A stretch of 64,000 bases of DNA from Microbacterium kunmingense. GTDB lineage: Bacteria; Actinomycetota; Actinomycetes; Actinomycetales; Microbacteriaceae. Positions 1 through 10,707 of the stretch are shown here, one piece after another. The notes below the pieces were generated by a model that was given only the letters and a program-made list of their open reading frames with translations, had not been told where the DNA came from and ran no database searches. The translations under genes and the position numbers were made by a program. The stretch's first letter is position 1. Each line of letters starts with the position of its first letter. The DNA is taken from assembly GCF_023155745.1 (NCBI RefSeq), contig NZ_JAKNUS010000009.1, positions 62,001 through 126,000 on the forward strand, in the 5' to 3' direction.

Positions 1-113
1 ATCGGTACGCCCCGCAGCAGGTTGGCCTCGGTGCCGCCCGAGGCCTCGTACTGCTCAGCCTGCTCACGCGCCCACTGGGACGTGCTGGGGATGTACTCGC
101 CCTTCAGCGGCAT
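1..113 (-). CDS. Deazaflavin-dependent nitroreductase family protein, N-terminal part
   Basis: The reverse strand from an ATG at 113 reads without stop to the window edge and gives about 37 residues beginning MPLKGEYIPSTSQW. This N-terminus, with the following YEASGGTEANLLRG, is typical of the Ddn-like 'nitroreductase family deazaflavin-dependent oxidoreductase' proteins, which use reduced F420 or related cofactors. The start lies 5 nt past the sucD stop, with an AAGGG ribosome site inside the end of sucD, so it is probably the last gene of a sucC-sucD transcript. Most of the protein is outside the window, so the family call rests on the N-terminus only. Confidence 0.65.
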   Translation of the reverse strand, partial: MPLKGEYIPSTSQWAREQAEQYEASGGTEANLLRGVP

Positions 114-118
114 CCGAC

Positions 119-2213
<2,095 letters not shown>

Positions 2214-2259
2214 AGAGAATCCTTCGCTGGGCGAACGGTGGGATGTGTGGGTCAAAGAA

Positions 2260-2275
2260 ATCTCGATGTCGAGAT
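2260..2275. promoter_or_regulatory. Palindrome ATCTCGATGTCGAGAT upstream of sucC
   Basis: Two perfect 7-bp arms (ATCTCGA/TCGAGAT) around TG. On the reverse strand it lies just downstream of a possible -10 hexamer TAGGGT and upstream of the sucC ribosome site, a suitable place for a repressor. The form resembles MarR-type or similar dimeric operators. The cognate regulator is not identifiable from this window. Confidence 0.5.
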
Positions 2276-2462
2276 ATCGACCAGTCCCCTACCCTACTAC
2301 CGGCCGCGGACCGCCTCATCCCGGATGTCTCGACGGCGAACCCGGAGCACCACGGCTCACCTGACGCGAAGTGCGGCCCGCAGCGGCACATCGCGCCAGC
2401 GTAAGCGGCGGGCGCGAGCGCAAGCGGGACGCGAGCGGAAGCGGGACGCGCAGCGTCGCGCG

Positions 2463-3065
2463 TCAGATCCACCCGCGCTCGCGCGCGAGTATCGCCGCCT
2501 GCTGGCGGGTCGCGAGACCGAGCTTGCCGAGCACCGCCGAGACGTGGTTGCGCACGGTGCCGGGCGAGAGGTGGAGAGTCGCCGCGATCTCGGCGATCGT
2601 CTCGCCGCGCGCGCCCGCGCGCAGCACATCGAGCTCGCGGTCGGTGAGCGGGCTGCGCTCGTCGGTGAGCGCATCGGCGGCGATCTCCGGGTCGACGTAC
2701 CGCCTCCCGGCGGCGACGTCGCGGATCACCGCGGCGACGTCCTGCGCCCGCCGGGACTTCGGCAGGAACCCGTCGACCCCGGCGCTGAGCGCCCGGCGCA
2801 GCACCCCGGGCCGCGCGTGCCGCGTCACCACGACGCACCGCGACCCCGCCTGCCGGCGGATGCGGGCGGCCGCGTCGACGCCGTCGAGCCCCGGCATCTC
2901 GAGGTCGAGCAGGCACACCGTCGGGCGAAGCCGCACCGCCTCGGCGACCGCCTCCTCGCCGTTGCGGCACTCGGCGACGACGTCGAAGTCGTCCTCCAGC
3001 CGCAGCAGGGCCGCGAGCGCCGACCGGATCATGTCCTCGTCGTCGGCGATGAGGATGCGGATCAT
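2463..3065 (-). CDS. NarL/LuxR-family two-component response regulator
   Basis: 200-residue response regulator. The receiver domain covers about residues 1-120, with the acidic pair at 8-9 (ADDEDM), phospho-acceptor Asp54 in CLLDLEMPG and the conserved lysine in GFLPKS. The C-terminal LuxR helix-turn-helix covers about 135-195 (LTDRELDVLRAGARGETIAEIAATL, then GTVRNHVSAVLGKLG). The start at 3065 overlaps the stop of the upstream kinase by 4 nt (ATGA), so the pair is translationally coupled and forms a cognate system. The target is unknown. The exporter at 4426 is transcribed divergently from the kinase and is a candidate, by position only. Confidence 0.95.
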   Translation of the reverse strand: MIRILIADDEDMIRSALAALLRLEDDFDVVAECRNGEEAVAEAVRLRPTVCLLDLEMPGLDGVDAAARIRRQAGSRCVVVTRHARPGVLRRALSAGVDGFLPKSRRAQDVAAVIRDVAAGRRYVDPEIAADALTDERSPLTDRELDVLRAGARGETIAEIAATLHLSPGTVRNHVSAVLGKLGLATRQQAAILARERGWI

Positions 3066-4288
3066 GGGGAACCTCCGACGGATGCCGCGGGAACGGTGAC
3101 TTCGACGGTGAAGCGCTCGGGCGCGGCATCCCACCGGGCCGCTCCCTCCACCGCGCCGACCCGCTCGGCGATGCCCGGGAGTCCCGACCCTGCCGATGGG
3201 GCGTGCGCGGGCCCCGGTCGGACCGCGACGTCGTTACTGACCTCGAGCCGCCACGATCCGCGGCGCGCACTCTCGTCGAGCGAGAGGTGCAGCCGCGCCC
3301 AGCCGCCTCCGCCGTGCTTGAGGATGTTCGTCGTCGACTCGCGGACGACCGGACCGAGGATGTCGGCGGGCGCCGCATCGGCGCGGGCGTCGACGTCGAG
3401 CTCGACGGTGAGTCCTGCGGCGCGCAGCAGGTCGGCGGCATTGGCCAGTTCGTCCGAGAGCGGAACGCCGCGGAACCGGGCAGCGAGGGCACGCGTGCCC
3501 GTCCGGGCCTCGTCGACCGACGCCCGGGCGAGTCGGACCTGCTCGGCAGCCGCGAGAGGGTCGCGGGGCAGCATCCGCTCGGCCAGCTCGAGCTGCAGCG
3601 CGATGACCTGCAGATGATGACCCTGGAGGTCGTGCAGGTCGCCGGCGAGCCGCAGACGTTCCTGGGCGGCGGCGAGGCGACCCTCGGCAGCGCGGGCCTC
3701 GTCGAGGGCGAGGACGATGTCCCACCACCACAGGCACAGCACAGCCGTGGGAGGCAGGAGCACGGAGAACAGGTTGTAGACGAGGTCGACCTCGTCACCG
3801 ACGTTCCGCCCCGTGAGGGCGGCCTCGACGATCCAGATCGCCACGAGGAGGAGCGTGAGCCCCACGACGAGCCGCAGCCGCACCCCCGACCGCCAGCGCA
3901 GCAGCACCACCGCCAACGCCACCAGCGCGGCGCCCGCGAGCACCGACCCCGCGATCACCCCCGCCACCGCCGCGGCGCCGGCCGCTGCGGTGAGCGACCA
4001 GAGGACGGTCGGCGAGAACCGCTCCCCCTCGTCGGCGTCGATCCGTCGCCGACCGTATCGGGCCAGCAGCGGCACGCTCGAGGCCAGCGACACCGCGGCG
4101 GCGGCGAGGTAGACCGCGACCTGCAGGGCCCCGCCCCCGGTGATGGTCGGGACGAGCCAGAAGAACAGCGTGACGGCCTGGAACATCAGCACCGAGCCGG
4201 CGGTGTACCACCAGGTCGCGGTCACCCCGCGGGCGAGGGCCCGACCCGCCGGATTCACGGCGGTGCCGGGACGGGAGGCATCGTTCAC
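3062..4288 (-). CDS. Membrane sensor histidine kinase, HisKA_3 (NarL-type) family
   Basis: 408-residue kinase with five or six hydrophobic segments in residues 25-195 and almost no extracellular domain, so it probably senses membrane state or a small ligand, as DesK-like kinases do. The dimerization/phosphotransfer helix holds His219 in RLRLAGDLHDLQGHHLQVIALQLE. The HATPase follows, with N-box TNILKHGGGGW and G-box GSGLPGIAERVGAVEG. The start is a GTG at 4288. TACTGT six bases upstream looks like a -10 box of a leaderless transcript. It is coupled by ATGA to the response regulator. Confidence 0.94.
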   Translation of the reverse strand: MNDASRPGTAVNPAGRALARGVTATWWYTAGSVLMFQAVTLFFWLVPTITGGGALQVAVYLAAAAVSLASSVPLLARYGRRRIDADEGERFSPTVLWSLTAAAGAAAVAGVIAGSVLAGAALVALAVVLLRWRSGVRLRLVVGLTLLLVAIWIVEAALTGRNVGDEVDLVYNLFSVLLPPTAVLCLWWWDIVLALDEARAAEGRLAAAQERLRLAGDLHDLQGHHLQVIALQLELAERMLPRDPLAAAEQVRLARASVDEARTGTRALAARFRGVPLSDELANAADLLRAAGLTVELDVDARADAAPADILGPVVRESTTNILKHGGGGWARLHLSLDESARRGSWRLEVSNDVAVRPGPAHAPSAGSGLPGIAERVGAVEGAARWDAAPERFTVEVTVPAASVGGSP

Positions 4289-4425
4289 ACCGCCACAGTA
4301 CGACCATGACTTTTGTCACCCCTCGTCTGCGGCATCCTCCCGGCGGCCGGTGACGCGCCGACACTGCCGCTTCGGCCCCCGACCGCGTGGGATGGAATCA
4401 CCGTCCGACACGCAAGGGAGACACC

Positions 4426-4923
4426 GTGAACCCCATCGCCGACCTCGTCCTCGGCTTCCAGAACCTGGTCGCCCAGATGCCCGAGCTGCTGCGCCCCCTC
4501 ATCGTGGCGCTCGCCGGCGCCGTGCCCTTCATCGAGGGCGAGGGCGCCTCGGCGATCGGCATCATCGGCGGCATCCATCCGGTCGTCGCCGCCATCGCCG
4601 GGTTCGCCGGCAACTTCCTCTGCGTCGCGATCATCGTCTTCGCGGGCGCCCGGGTGCGCACCGCGGTCACGACCCGCGGCGGTCGCGCGGCGCCCGAGAT
4701 GTCACCGCGCCGCCAGAAGGTCATGCGCGCCTACGAGCGCTACGGCACCCCGGGCGTGAGCCTGCTCGGCCCGCTGCTGGTGCCGACGCAGTTCACGGCC
4801 GCCGCGCTGGTGTCCACCGGCGTCGCCCCCGGTCGCGTGCTGTTCTGGCAGGCCGTGGCGATCGCGCTGTGGACCACCCTCATCACGCTCATCATCACGG
4901 GTGTGATCACCGTCGTCGGCTGA
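4426..4923 (+). CDS. Small multidrug-export-like membrane protein
   Basis: 165-residue protein with four to five hydrophobic segments. The block LVALAGAVPFIEGEGASAIGIIGGIHP followed by GNFLCVAIIVFAG and later YGTPGVSLLGPLLVPTQFTAAAL resembles the small multi-drug export (Sm_multidrug_ex) and DedA-related membrane families. The GTG at 4426 is the start because AAGGGAG lies 5 nt upstream; an in-frame ATG at 4387 would place that site inside the gene. It is transcribed divergently from the two-component system. Export activity is only a family name; no substrate can be read from the sequence. Confidence 0.75.
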   Translation: MNPIADLVLGFQNLVAQMPELLRPLIVALAGAVPFIEGEGASAIGIIGGIHPVVAAIAGFAGNFLCVAIIVFAGARVRTAVTTRGGRAAPEMSPRRQKVMRAYERYGTPGVSLLGPLLVPTQFTAAALVSTGVAPGRVLFWQAVAIALWTTLITLIITGVITVVG

Positions 4924-4977
4924 GTGGGGGCTCGCCGGCCCTGACACCCCGTTCCGCGAAACCCTCCGCCGCTCGGC

Positions 4978-4992
4978 GGCAGCAGTGCTGCC
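4978..4992. terminator. Inverted repeat between convergent genes
   Basis: GGCAGCAGTGCTGCC is a perfect 7-bp-arm inverted repeat, preceded by a GCCGCTCGGCGGC stem, in the 72-nt gap between the exporter gene and the flavoprotein gene that face each other. Position suggests a bidirectional terminator. There is no T-tract. Confidence 0.4.
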
Positions 4993-4995
4993 CGC

Positions 4996-5766
4996 TCAGG
5001 CGACGGAGGAGGCCGCGGGCGGGGTGTCGGGTTTCCGGGTGACCTTGCCGCCCACGGCATTCGGCGTCTCGGACGTCCGCGTGGCCTTCTGCAGCGTCAC
5101 CTTCCACCCCGGCCGGTCGACGCGGGCCAGTTGCAGGATGTCGGCGACGACCTCGAGAGCCGCCGGGGCCGCGCGGGTGCGACCCCGCCCGTGGCAGGAC
5201 GTGACGAAGCGGATGCGACCGAGCGAACGCGGCACTTTGCCCACCGTCGGGGCGGGCCCGATCGACGGCGTGCCCGCCGGGGCGGCGCTCTCGGTGGGAC
5301 GGCGGGCCGCGTCATCCGTCCCCGAGGTCGCCGCCGGCGGTGCGGGCAGCAGGTACGACGCCGCGCGCCAGCGCGACGGAGTGGGGCCCGGTCGATAGAC
5401 CGACTCCGCGTCGTGGGCGCCCGTGGCGAGGATCACCTGATCGGAGAAGAGCGGTCCGTGCTCGGTGTCGAGGCGGCAGGGGCTCGCCGAGGTCACAGCG
5501 TGGACGGCGGTGCGGGTGTGCAGCGCCGCTCCGGCGGCGACGAGCGCGGAGGCGAGCGCGGTCTCCTCGTTGGCGTCGGGGCTGCCGCCGGGACGGGTGG
5601 GGCTGATCACGCCGGCTTCGACGAGTGCGACGCGACGGCCGGACTGGGTGAGCAGAAGGGTGGCGACCAGACCCGCGAGCGACGCGCCGACGACGACGAC
5701 GTCGTAGTGCTCGCCGCGCGGAAGCGCCTGACCGGAGGTGTTCACGGCGGCGGCGAAAAGCGACAT
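4996..5766 (-). CDS. Short FAD-dependent oxidoreductase (possibly truncated)
   Basis: 256 residues. Residues 20-52 (YDVVVVGASLAGLVATLLLTQSGRRVALVEAG) form a clear dinucleotide-binding beta-alpha-beta motif, with GASLAG in place of the usual GxGxxG. VILATGAHD near residue 125 is the second FAD contact strand. After about residue 150 it runs into Pro/Ala/Thr-rich sequence and a C-terminal tail I cannot assign, so the usual substrate domain of 350-450-residue relatives is missing. The start at 5766 gives a compact N-terminus. A GTG at 5823 would add 19 residues, and neither has a good ribosome site. It is divergent from the TetR gene at 5885, a likely regulator. Confidence 0.6.
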   Translation of the reverse strand: MSLFAAAVNTSGQALPRGEHYDVVVVGASLAGLVATLLLTQSGRRVALVEAGVISPTRPGGSPDANEETALASALVAAGAALHTRTAVHAVTSASPCRLDTEHGPLFSDQVILATGAHDAESVYRPGPTPSRWRAASYLLPAPPAATSGTDDAARRPTESAAPAGTPSIGPAPTVGKVPRSLGRIRFVTSCHGRGRTRAAPAALEVVADILQLARVDRPGWKVTLQKATRTSETPNAVGGKVTRKPDTPPAASSVA

Positions 5767-5884
5767 GAGGACAGTGAACGACCATGAACCGAACCGGACC
5801 ATGGCCATGACAAGCTCGGGCACGCTCTGCCAGCGATCGACGCCCGCACCGCGTTCCCGAACGCCCCGCCGCTAAGCTCGACCC

Positions 5885-6559
5885 GTGAGCGACGCCGATC
5901 CCGCGTTCGTCGGCCGCACCGGTGTCGTGGCGGCCGCGGTCGAGCTGTTTCACACGCAGGGGTTCGAGCAGACCTCGGTCGACCAGATCGCGCGGGCCGC
6001 GGGCCTGTCGCGTTCGACGTTCTTCCGCCAGTACGGCGGCAAGGAGGACGTGGTCTTCGCCGACCACGAGGGCCTGCTTGAAGAACTCCGCGCCTTCCTC
6101 GCGCAGCCGCACGACGATCCGTGGGCGGCCGTGTGCGAGGCATCCGTGCAGGTGTACCAGCACTTCGCCGCCGACCCGGAGCTCGCCCGCCGTCGCTACG
6201 CCGTGGTGCGGCAGATCCCGGCGCTGCGCGACCGCGAGATCGTGACGGTCTTCCGCTACGAGCGCCTCTTCGACGAGTACCTGCGCCAGGCGCTCCCGGG
6301 CCTCGACCCCCTCGACGCGGTGGGGTTCTCCGCTCTCGTGACCGCCGTGCACAACCACGTGCTGCGCCGGCTCATCCGCGGCCCGAAGCGCGTGCCCGTC
6401 TCGGTGCTGCGACGGGCGCTGGATGACGCGCGACGCCGTTTCGGTGTGCACCTCGAAGAGTCGGCGCCGGCTCCGGACGACCTCGTGGTCGCGGTATTCC
6501 CGCGCCGGACGCCCAGCGCCGAGGTCGCGCGGCGCCTGCGCGACGCGCTATCGGAGTGA
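5885..6559 (+). CDS. TetR/AcrR family transcriptional regulator
   Basis: 224 residues. The N-terminal helix-turn-helix covers about residues 10-60: AAVELFHTQGFEQTSVDQIARAAGLSRSTFFRQYGGKEDVVF is a textbook TetR DNA-binding domain. The ligand-binding C-terminus is variable. Start GTG at 5885; TAAGCT six bases upstream is a plausible -10 for a leaderless message. It is divergent from the flavoprotein gene and convergent with the acyl-CoA dehydrogenase 12 nt away. The divergent flavoprotein is the most likely target. Ligand unknown. Confidence 0.92.
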   Translation: MSDADPAFVGRTGVVAAAVELFHTQGFEQTSVDQIARAAGLSRSTFFRQYGGKEDVVFADHEGLLEELRAFLAQPHDDPWAAVCEASVQVYQHFAADPELARRRYAVVRQIPALRDREIVTVFRYERLFDEYLRQALPGLDPLDAVGFSALVTAVHNHVLRRLIRGPKRVPVSVLRRALDDARRRFGVHLEESAPAPDDLVVAVFPRRTPSAEVARRLRDALSE

Positions 6560-6571
6560 GGCGCCGCCCGC

Positions 6572-7858
6572 TCAGGCGAACGCGCTCACGCCGGTGATGT
6601 CGCGGCCGAGGAGGAGCGCCTGGATCGACTCGGTGCCCTCGTAGGTGTGGATGGCCTCGATGTCGGCCATGTGCTGCATCACGCCGTACTCGAGCAGGAT
6701 TCCGTTGCCGCCCAGCAGGTCGCGCGCGGTGGCGGCGATCCGGCGGGCGGTGCGAGTGTTGTGATACTTCGCCAGCGACGCCTGCGTCGGCCGCAGACCC
6801 CCGGATGCCTCGAGGTCGGCCAGGTGCCGGCAGTACAGCTGCATCGCGGTGAGCTCGGAGAGCATCTGGGTGAGCCGCTCCTGCACCATCTGGAACCCCG
6901 CGAGGCGCTTACCGAACTGCTCGCGCTGCTGGGAGTACTGCAGCGCCGCCTCGTAGCAGGCGGTCGCGTGCCCGAGCGCCGACCAGGCGACGCCCGACCG
7001 CGTGGCGTAGAGCACGGTCGAGGCGTCCTTGAAGCTGCGGCTGCCGGGCAGCACCGCGTCGGCGGGGAGTCGAACGCCCCGGAGGGTGATGTGGGCCTGA
7101 TGGATGCCGCGGAGCGACGCCTTGCCGGTGATCGGCACCCCGTGGTAGCCCTCCACCTCCTGCGGCACGAGGAAGCATCGCACCTTGCCGTGGTCGTCGG
7201 CGCCGGGAGACTCCACCCGCGCCCAGACGAAGGTGACCCCACCCGAGGCGCCGTTGCCGATCCACTTCTTCGCCCCGTCGATCACCCAGGCGCCGTCCGC
7301 GATGCGGGTCGCGCGCGTCTCGAGCGAGACCGAGTCGGAGCCGTGGTCGGGCTCGGTGAGGGCGAACGAGCCGAGCACTTCGCCCCGGGCGATCGGCTGC
7401 AGGTACTGCGCCTTCTGCGCGTCGCTGCCGAAGAGCGCCAGCGTGCGCAGCGCGAGGCCCCCCTGCACGGCGAGAACCGTGCCGAGCGATCCGTCGCCCC
7501 GCGAGATCTCCATGTTGACCAGGCCTGCAGCCAGCGGCGAGAGCGCGGTGAGTCCCTCGTGCTCGATGCCGTCAACGAAGAGATCGAGCTCGCCCATGCG
7601 CCGCACGATCGAGACGTCGTACTCACCGGCATCCCACTGCGCGGCCGACCGGTCGCCGTATTCGGAGATCAGCACCCGGGCGCGCGACCACGCGTCGCGC
7701 TCGGCGCCGCCGATGTCGGCGAAGACGCCGTAGTAGTCGGTGTCGAGCGGATCGGTCACCCGGTACGTGCCGGCGCGGTCGCCGGGCAAGGCGGCGGTGT
7801 CGGCGGTGTCGGTGTTTTCGGCGGTGTCGGTCGCGGGTGTGGTCGGCGCAGACGTCAT
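6572..7858 (-). CDS. Acyl-CoA dehydrogenase, glutaryl-CoA dehydrogenase-like
   Basis: 428-residue flavoenzyme. After a Thr/Ala-rich tail of about 35 residues come the N-terminal helical domain, the middle beta domain (FALTEPDHGSDSVSLETRA, then WVIDGAKKWIGNGASGG) and the C-terminal helical domain with QQREQFGKRLAGFQMVQERLTQML. The catalytic base is Glu407 in IHTYEGTESIQALLLGRDITG, the position used by glutaryl-CoA and short-chain dehydrogenases. Such enzymes oxidise acyl-CoA to enoyl-CoA, passing electrons to ETF; glutaryl-type ones also decarboxylate. The ending GRDITGVSAF fits the GcdH-like group. Monocistronic in appearance. Confidence 0.92.
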   Translation of the reverse strand: MTSAPTTPATDTAENTDTADTAALPGDRAGTYRVTDPLDTDYYGVFADIGGAERDAWSRARVLISEYGDRSAAQWDAGEYDVSIVRRMGELDLFVDGIEHEGLTALSPLAAGLVNMEISRGDGSLGTVLAVQGGLALRTLALFGSDAQKAQYLQPIARGEVLGSFALTEPDHGSDSVSLETRATRIADGAWVIDGAKKWIGNGASGGVTFVWARVESPGADDHGKVRCFLVPQEVEGYHGVPITGKASLRGIHQAHITLRGVRLPADAVLPGSRSFKDASTVLYATRSGVAWSALGHATACYEAALQYSQQREQFGKRLAGFQMVQERLTQMLSELTAMQLYCRHLADLEASGGLRPTQASLAKYHNTRTARRIAATARDLLGGNGILLEYGVMQHMADIEAIHTYEGTESIQALLLGRDITGVSAFA

Positions 7859-8035
7859 GACATCCAGTTTCGCATGTTATGACACTGGGTATCAATGGCG
7901 CTCCGCCGGGTGCAGCAGGGAGTCGATTCGGACCGTGCCGCCGCACCATGAGAGCGCAGCGCAGGGCCCCTAGGCCCCCGCGACGTGCCGCGCAACCATC
8001 CGTCCGCGCGGCATCCCCCGCCGTATGGTTCAGCC

Positions 8036-9223
8036 ATGGGACTCTTCCGTCGCTCCCCGCGCCCGCACGGCTTCGACCCGCGCGCCTTCGATTCCGCCGA
8101 GAAGGCCGCCACGTCGGCCGTCAAGGCCGCCAAAGCCCCCGTCGCCCTGGGGCTTTGGGCCGACGGGTTCGGAAAGCTCGCGACCCGGTCGCTGCAGATC
8201 GCCATCGTCATCGGCATCGCGGCGTTGGCGGTCATCGGCCTGCAACAGGTGACCGTGGTGTGGATCCCCGTCATCATCGCGCTCATCTTCGCCTGCGCCT
8301 TCGCGCCGCTGATGTCGTGGCTGCGGCGGCACGGCGTGCCGTCGCTGGTCGCGACGCTCATCACAATGCTCGCCGTCGTGATCGTGCTGGGCCTGGCGGG
8401 GTGGCTCATCGTCTGGGCGGTCCGCAACCAGTGGGACGACCTCTACTCGCAGGCCGAGGCGGGCTTCCAGGAGCTCGTCGCGTGGATCAACACGCTGCCC
8501 TTCGCCCCCACGGACAACCAGATCCAGGAGTGGAGCGACCAGGTCATCGACTTCGTCACCAGCGCCCAGTTCGGCACCGGCGCCCTCGCAGGGGTGAGCG
8601 TGCTGGCGAATTTCATCACCGGGCTGATCCTCATGATCGTGGTGCTCTTCTTCTTCCTGAAGGACGGCCCGTGGCTCTGGGAGTTCCTGCTGCGCCCCTT
8701 CCGCGGCGAGAACGAGGCGCGGGCGCGCCGCATCGGCGACAAGACGGTGGTGACGCTGGGGTCGTACGTGCGGGGCACCGCCGCCGTCGCGTTCGTCGAC
8801 GCGGTCGGGATCGGCATCGGCCTGGTCATCCTGCAGGTGCCCCTCGCCCTGCCCCTGGCGGTGCTGGTGTTCCTGCTGGCGTTCATCCCCATCGTCGGCG
8901 CGACGGTGGCCGGCATCCTCGCGGCCCTCGTCGCCCTCGTCGCGAACGACTGGGTCAACGCCCTCTTCGTGGTCGGTGTGGTCGTGCTCGTGAACCAGCT
9001 GGAGGGCAACTTCCTCCAGCCCGTCCTCATGGGGCGGACGCTGAAGCTGCACGCCTTCGTCATCCTGATCGCCCTGACCGTCGGCACCGTGCTCGGCGGC
9101 ATCCTCGGCGCGGTGCTCGCCGTTCCGATCACCGCGGTCGTCTGGGGGATCATCAAGGTCTGGAACGGGCCGAACGAGCCCGCGCGCTGGGCGCGGAAGA
9201 AGGCGGTCGTACCGGCGGTGTGA
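8036..9223 (+). CDS. AI-2E family transporter (PerM-like membrane protein)
   Basis: 395 residues with about eight hydrophobic helices starting near residue 55. The family hallmarks are present: a soluble segment between helices 3 and 4 (residues about 130-185), the FFFLKDGPWLWEFL motif, GSYVRGTAAVAFVDAVGIGIGL, and the C-terminal VNQLEGNFLQPVLMGRTLKLHAFVILIALTVG. Members export autoinducer-2 or act as ion antiporters, so substrate is open. The ATG at 8036 is preferred: TATGGT ends six bases before it, giving a leaderless start, and the N-terminal residues are hydrophilic. Divergent from the acyl-CoA dehydrogenase. Confidence 0.9.
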   Translation: MGLFRRSPRPHGFDPRAFDSAEKAATSAVKAAKAPVALGLWADGFGKLATRSLQIAIVIGIAALAVIGLQQVTVVWIPVIIALIFACAFAPLMSWLRRHGVPSLVATLITMLAVVIVLGLAGWLIVWAVRNQWDDLYSQAEAGFQELVAWINTLPFAPTDNQIQEWSDQVIDFVTSAQFGTGALAGVSVLANFITGLILMIVVLFFFLKDGPWLWEFLLRPFRGENEARARRIGDKTVVTLGSYVRGTAAVAFVDAVGIGIGLVILQVPLALPLAVLVFLLAFIPIVGATVAGILAALVALVANDWVNALFVVGVVVLVNQLEGNFLQPVLMGRTLKLHAFVILIALTVGTVLGGILGAVLAVPITAVVWGIIKVWNGPNEPARWARKKAVVPAV

Positions 9224-9295
9224 GCGGGACGCGTCGCGCCGCGCTGACGCGCTGCCTTCACACCAGCCGACGGCGCTCGCCGCGCCGCGCTGCCG

Positions 9296-10357
9296 TCAGA
9301 GCCCGGGGAGGATGTCGGAGAGCGTGAAGCGCGCCGGCACCTCGAGCTGTGCGAAGGTGCACGAGCGCGGATCACGGTCGGGCCGCCAGCGCCGGAACGA
9401 CGGGATGTGGCGGAACCGCTCTCCCTCCATGTGGTCGTACGCGACCTCGACGACGAGTTCGGGGCGCAGCGGCACGAACGAGAGGTCCTTGCCCGCATTC
9501 CAGCGGCTGCCGGCCCCCGCGAGCTGCGTGCCGTCGGCGGCATGCTCGGCCCAGCCTCCCCACGGGTGCGCGGCGAGGTCGACATCGCGGTAGGGGGCGA
9601 GGTCGTCGAGCAGGGTCTTGCGCCGCGCCATGGGGAAGGATGCCGTGACACCGACGTGGTGCAGGGTGCCGTCATCGGCATAGAGGCCGAGGAGAAGCGA
9701 CCCGACGATCGGGCCCGACTTGTGCCAGCGGAATCCGGCGACCACGCAGTCGGCGGTGCGCTCGTGCTTGATCTTGAACATGGTGCGCTTGTTCGGCTGG
9801 TAGGTGCCGTCGAGGGGCTTGGCGATCACCCCGTCCAGGCCCGCGCCCTCGAACGTCTCGAACCACTCCTGCGCGACGGCGGGGTCGCCGGTCGCCGGGG
9901 TGACGTAGACCGGCGGCTCGACGTCCGACAGCGCGTCGACGAGCAGCGCGCGGCGCTCGGAGAACGGGCGGCCGGTGAGGTCGTCGTCGCCCAGGGCGAG
10001 AAGGTCGAACGCGATGAACGACGCGGGTGTCTGCGCGGCGAGCAGGTTCACGCGGCTCGCGGCGGGGTGGATCCGCTGCTGCAGCGCCTCGAAGTCGAGG
10101 CCGCCGTCGGTGGCGACGACGATCTCGCCGTCGACGACGCAGCGCTCGGGGAGCTGTGCGCGCAGCGCCTCGACGAGCTCCGGGAAGTAGCGCGTCATCG
10201 GACGCTCGTTGCGGCTGCCGAGCTCGACCTCGTCGCCGTCGCGGAACACGATCGTGCGGAACCCGTCCCACTTGGGTTCGACGTGCCCGAGGTCGGGGAT
10301 GGTCGAGACCGACTTGGCGAGCATCGGCGCGACCGGGGGCATGACGGGAAGGTGCAT
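9296..10357 (-). CDS. ligC: ATP-dependent DNA ligase (LigC-type)
   Basis: 353 residues. The nucleotidyltransferase domain covers about residues 5-200, with AMP-acceptor Lys29 in EPKWDGFR (KxDG motif), then SRNERPMTRYFPEL, VVDGEIVVA and the motif V segment DGVIAKPLDGTYQPNKR..FKIKHERTADCV. The C-terminal OB domain covers about 220-345 (SGPIVGSLLLGLY, LVVEVAYDHMEGERFRH). It seals nicks with ATP and in actinobacteria belongs to the accessory end-joining or base-excision repair ligases, apart from NAD-dependent LigA. The ATG at 10357 gives the family N-terminus. No Ku gene is in the window. The LigD-like polymerase is 9 kb away in the same orientation. Confidence 0.93.
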   Translation of the reverse strand: MHLPVMPPVAPMLAKSVSTIPDLGHVEPKWDGFRTIVFRDGDEVELGSRNERPMTRYFPELVEALRAQLPERCVVDGEIVVATDGGLDFEALQQRIHPAASRVNLLAAQTPASFIAFDLLALGDDDLTGRPFSERRALLVDALSDVEPPVYVTPATGDPAVAQEWFETFEGAGLDGVIAKPLDGTYQPNKRTMFKIKHERTADCVVAGFRWHKSGPIVGSLLLGLYADDGTLHHVGVTASFPMARRKTLLDDLAPYRDVDLAAHPWGGWAEHAADGTQLAGAGSRWNAGKDLSFVPLRPELVVEVAYDHMEGERFRHIPSFRRWRPDRDPRSCTFAQLEVPARFTLSDILPGL

Positions 10358-10451
10358 CGCCTCAGTCTCGCGTGCCGCGTGGTGTCGCGCCATCCTTCTC
10401 GGCAGCGGCGGGTACCACCCCGCTCGGGAGCACGTCGTCGGGCGTCCGACG

Positions 10452-10585
10452 CTCCCCCGACAACATCCGCCCCACTTCACGCGCGGCAAGGGCCGAACGT
10501 GACAGCGGAAGCAAGCGCGTCACCCTCCCCCGACAACATCCGCCCCACTTCGGACGCCGCAAGGGCCGAACGTGACGGCGGAAGC
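10452..10585. repeat. Two copies of the 61-bp palindromic element
   Basis: Units at 10452-10512 and 10525-10585, 73 bp apart. Each opens CTCCCCCGACAACATCCGCC and closes GGGCCGAACGTGACAGCGGA plus AGC. The two ends are imperfectly complementary (11 of 17 positions in the core), so a long stem is possible. The same 61-bp unit recurs at 19203, 19277, 32895, 34276 and 34349. Confidence 0.8.
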
Positions 10586-10707
10586 AAGCGCGTCACCCTC
10601 CGGGCGCCATGCGCGACCACCGAACGTGACAGGCGAGCTGGGGGGGCCGGGCCCGCCGGGGGGTGCCGGCCCGCCGGGTGTACCGCCCGCTCGCGAAGCG
10701 CGAAGCG

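Noticed and set aside
7861..7900. TTGATA and repeated TGTCAT upstream of the acyl-CoA dehydrogenase
   Set aside because: Possible promoter or operator, but spacing to a -10 is poor and the repeats are only six bases, so not listed as a feature.
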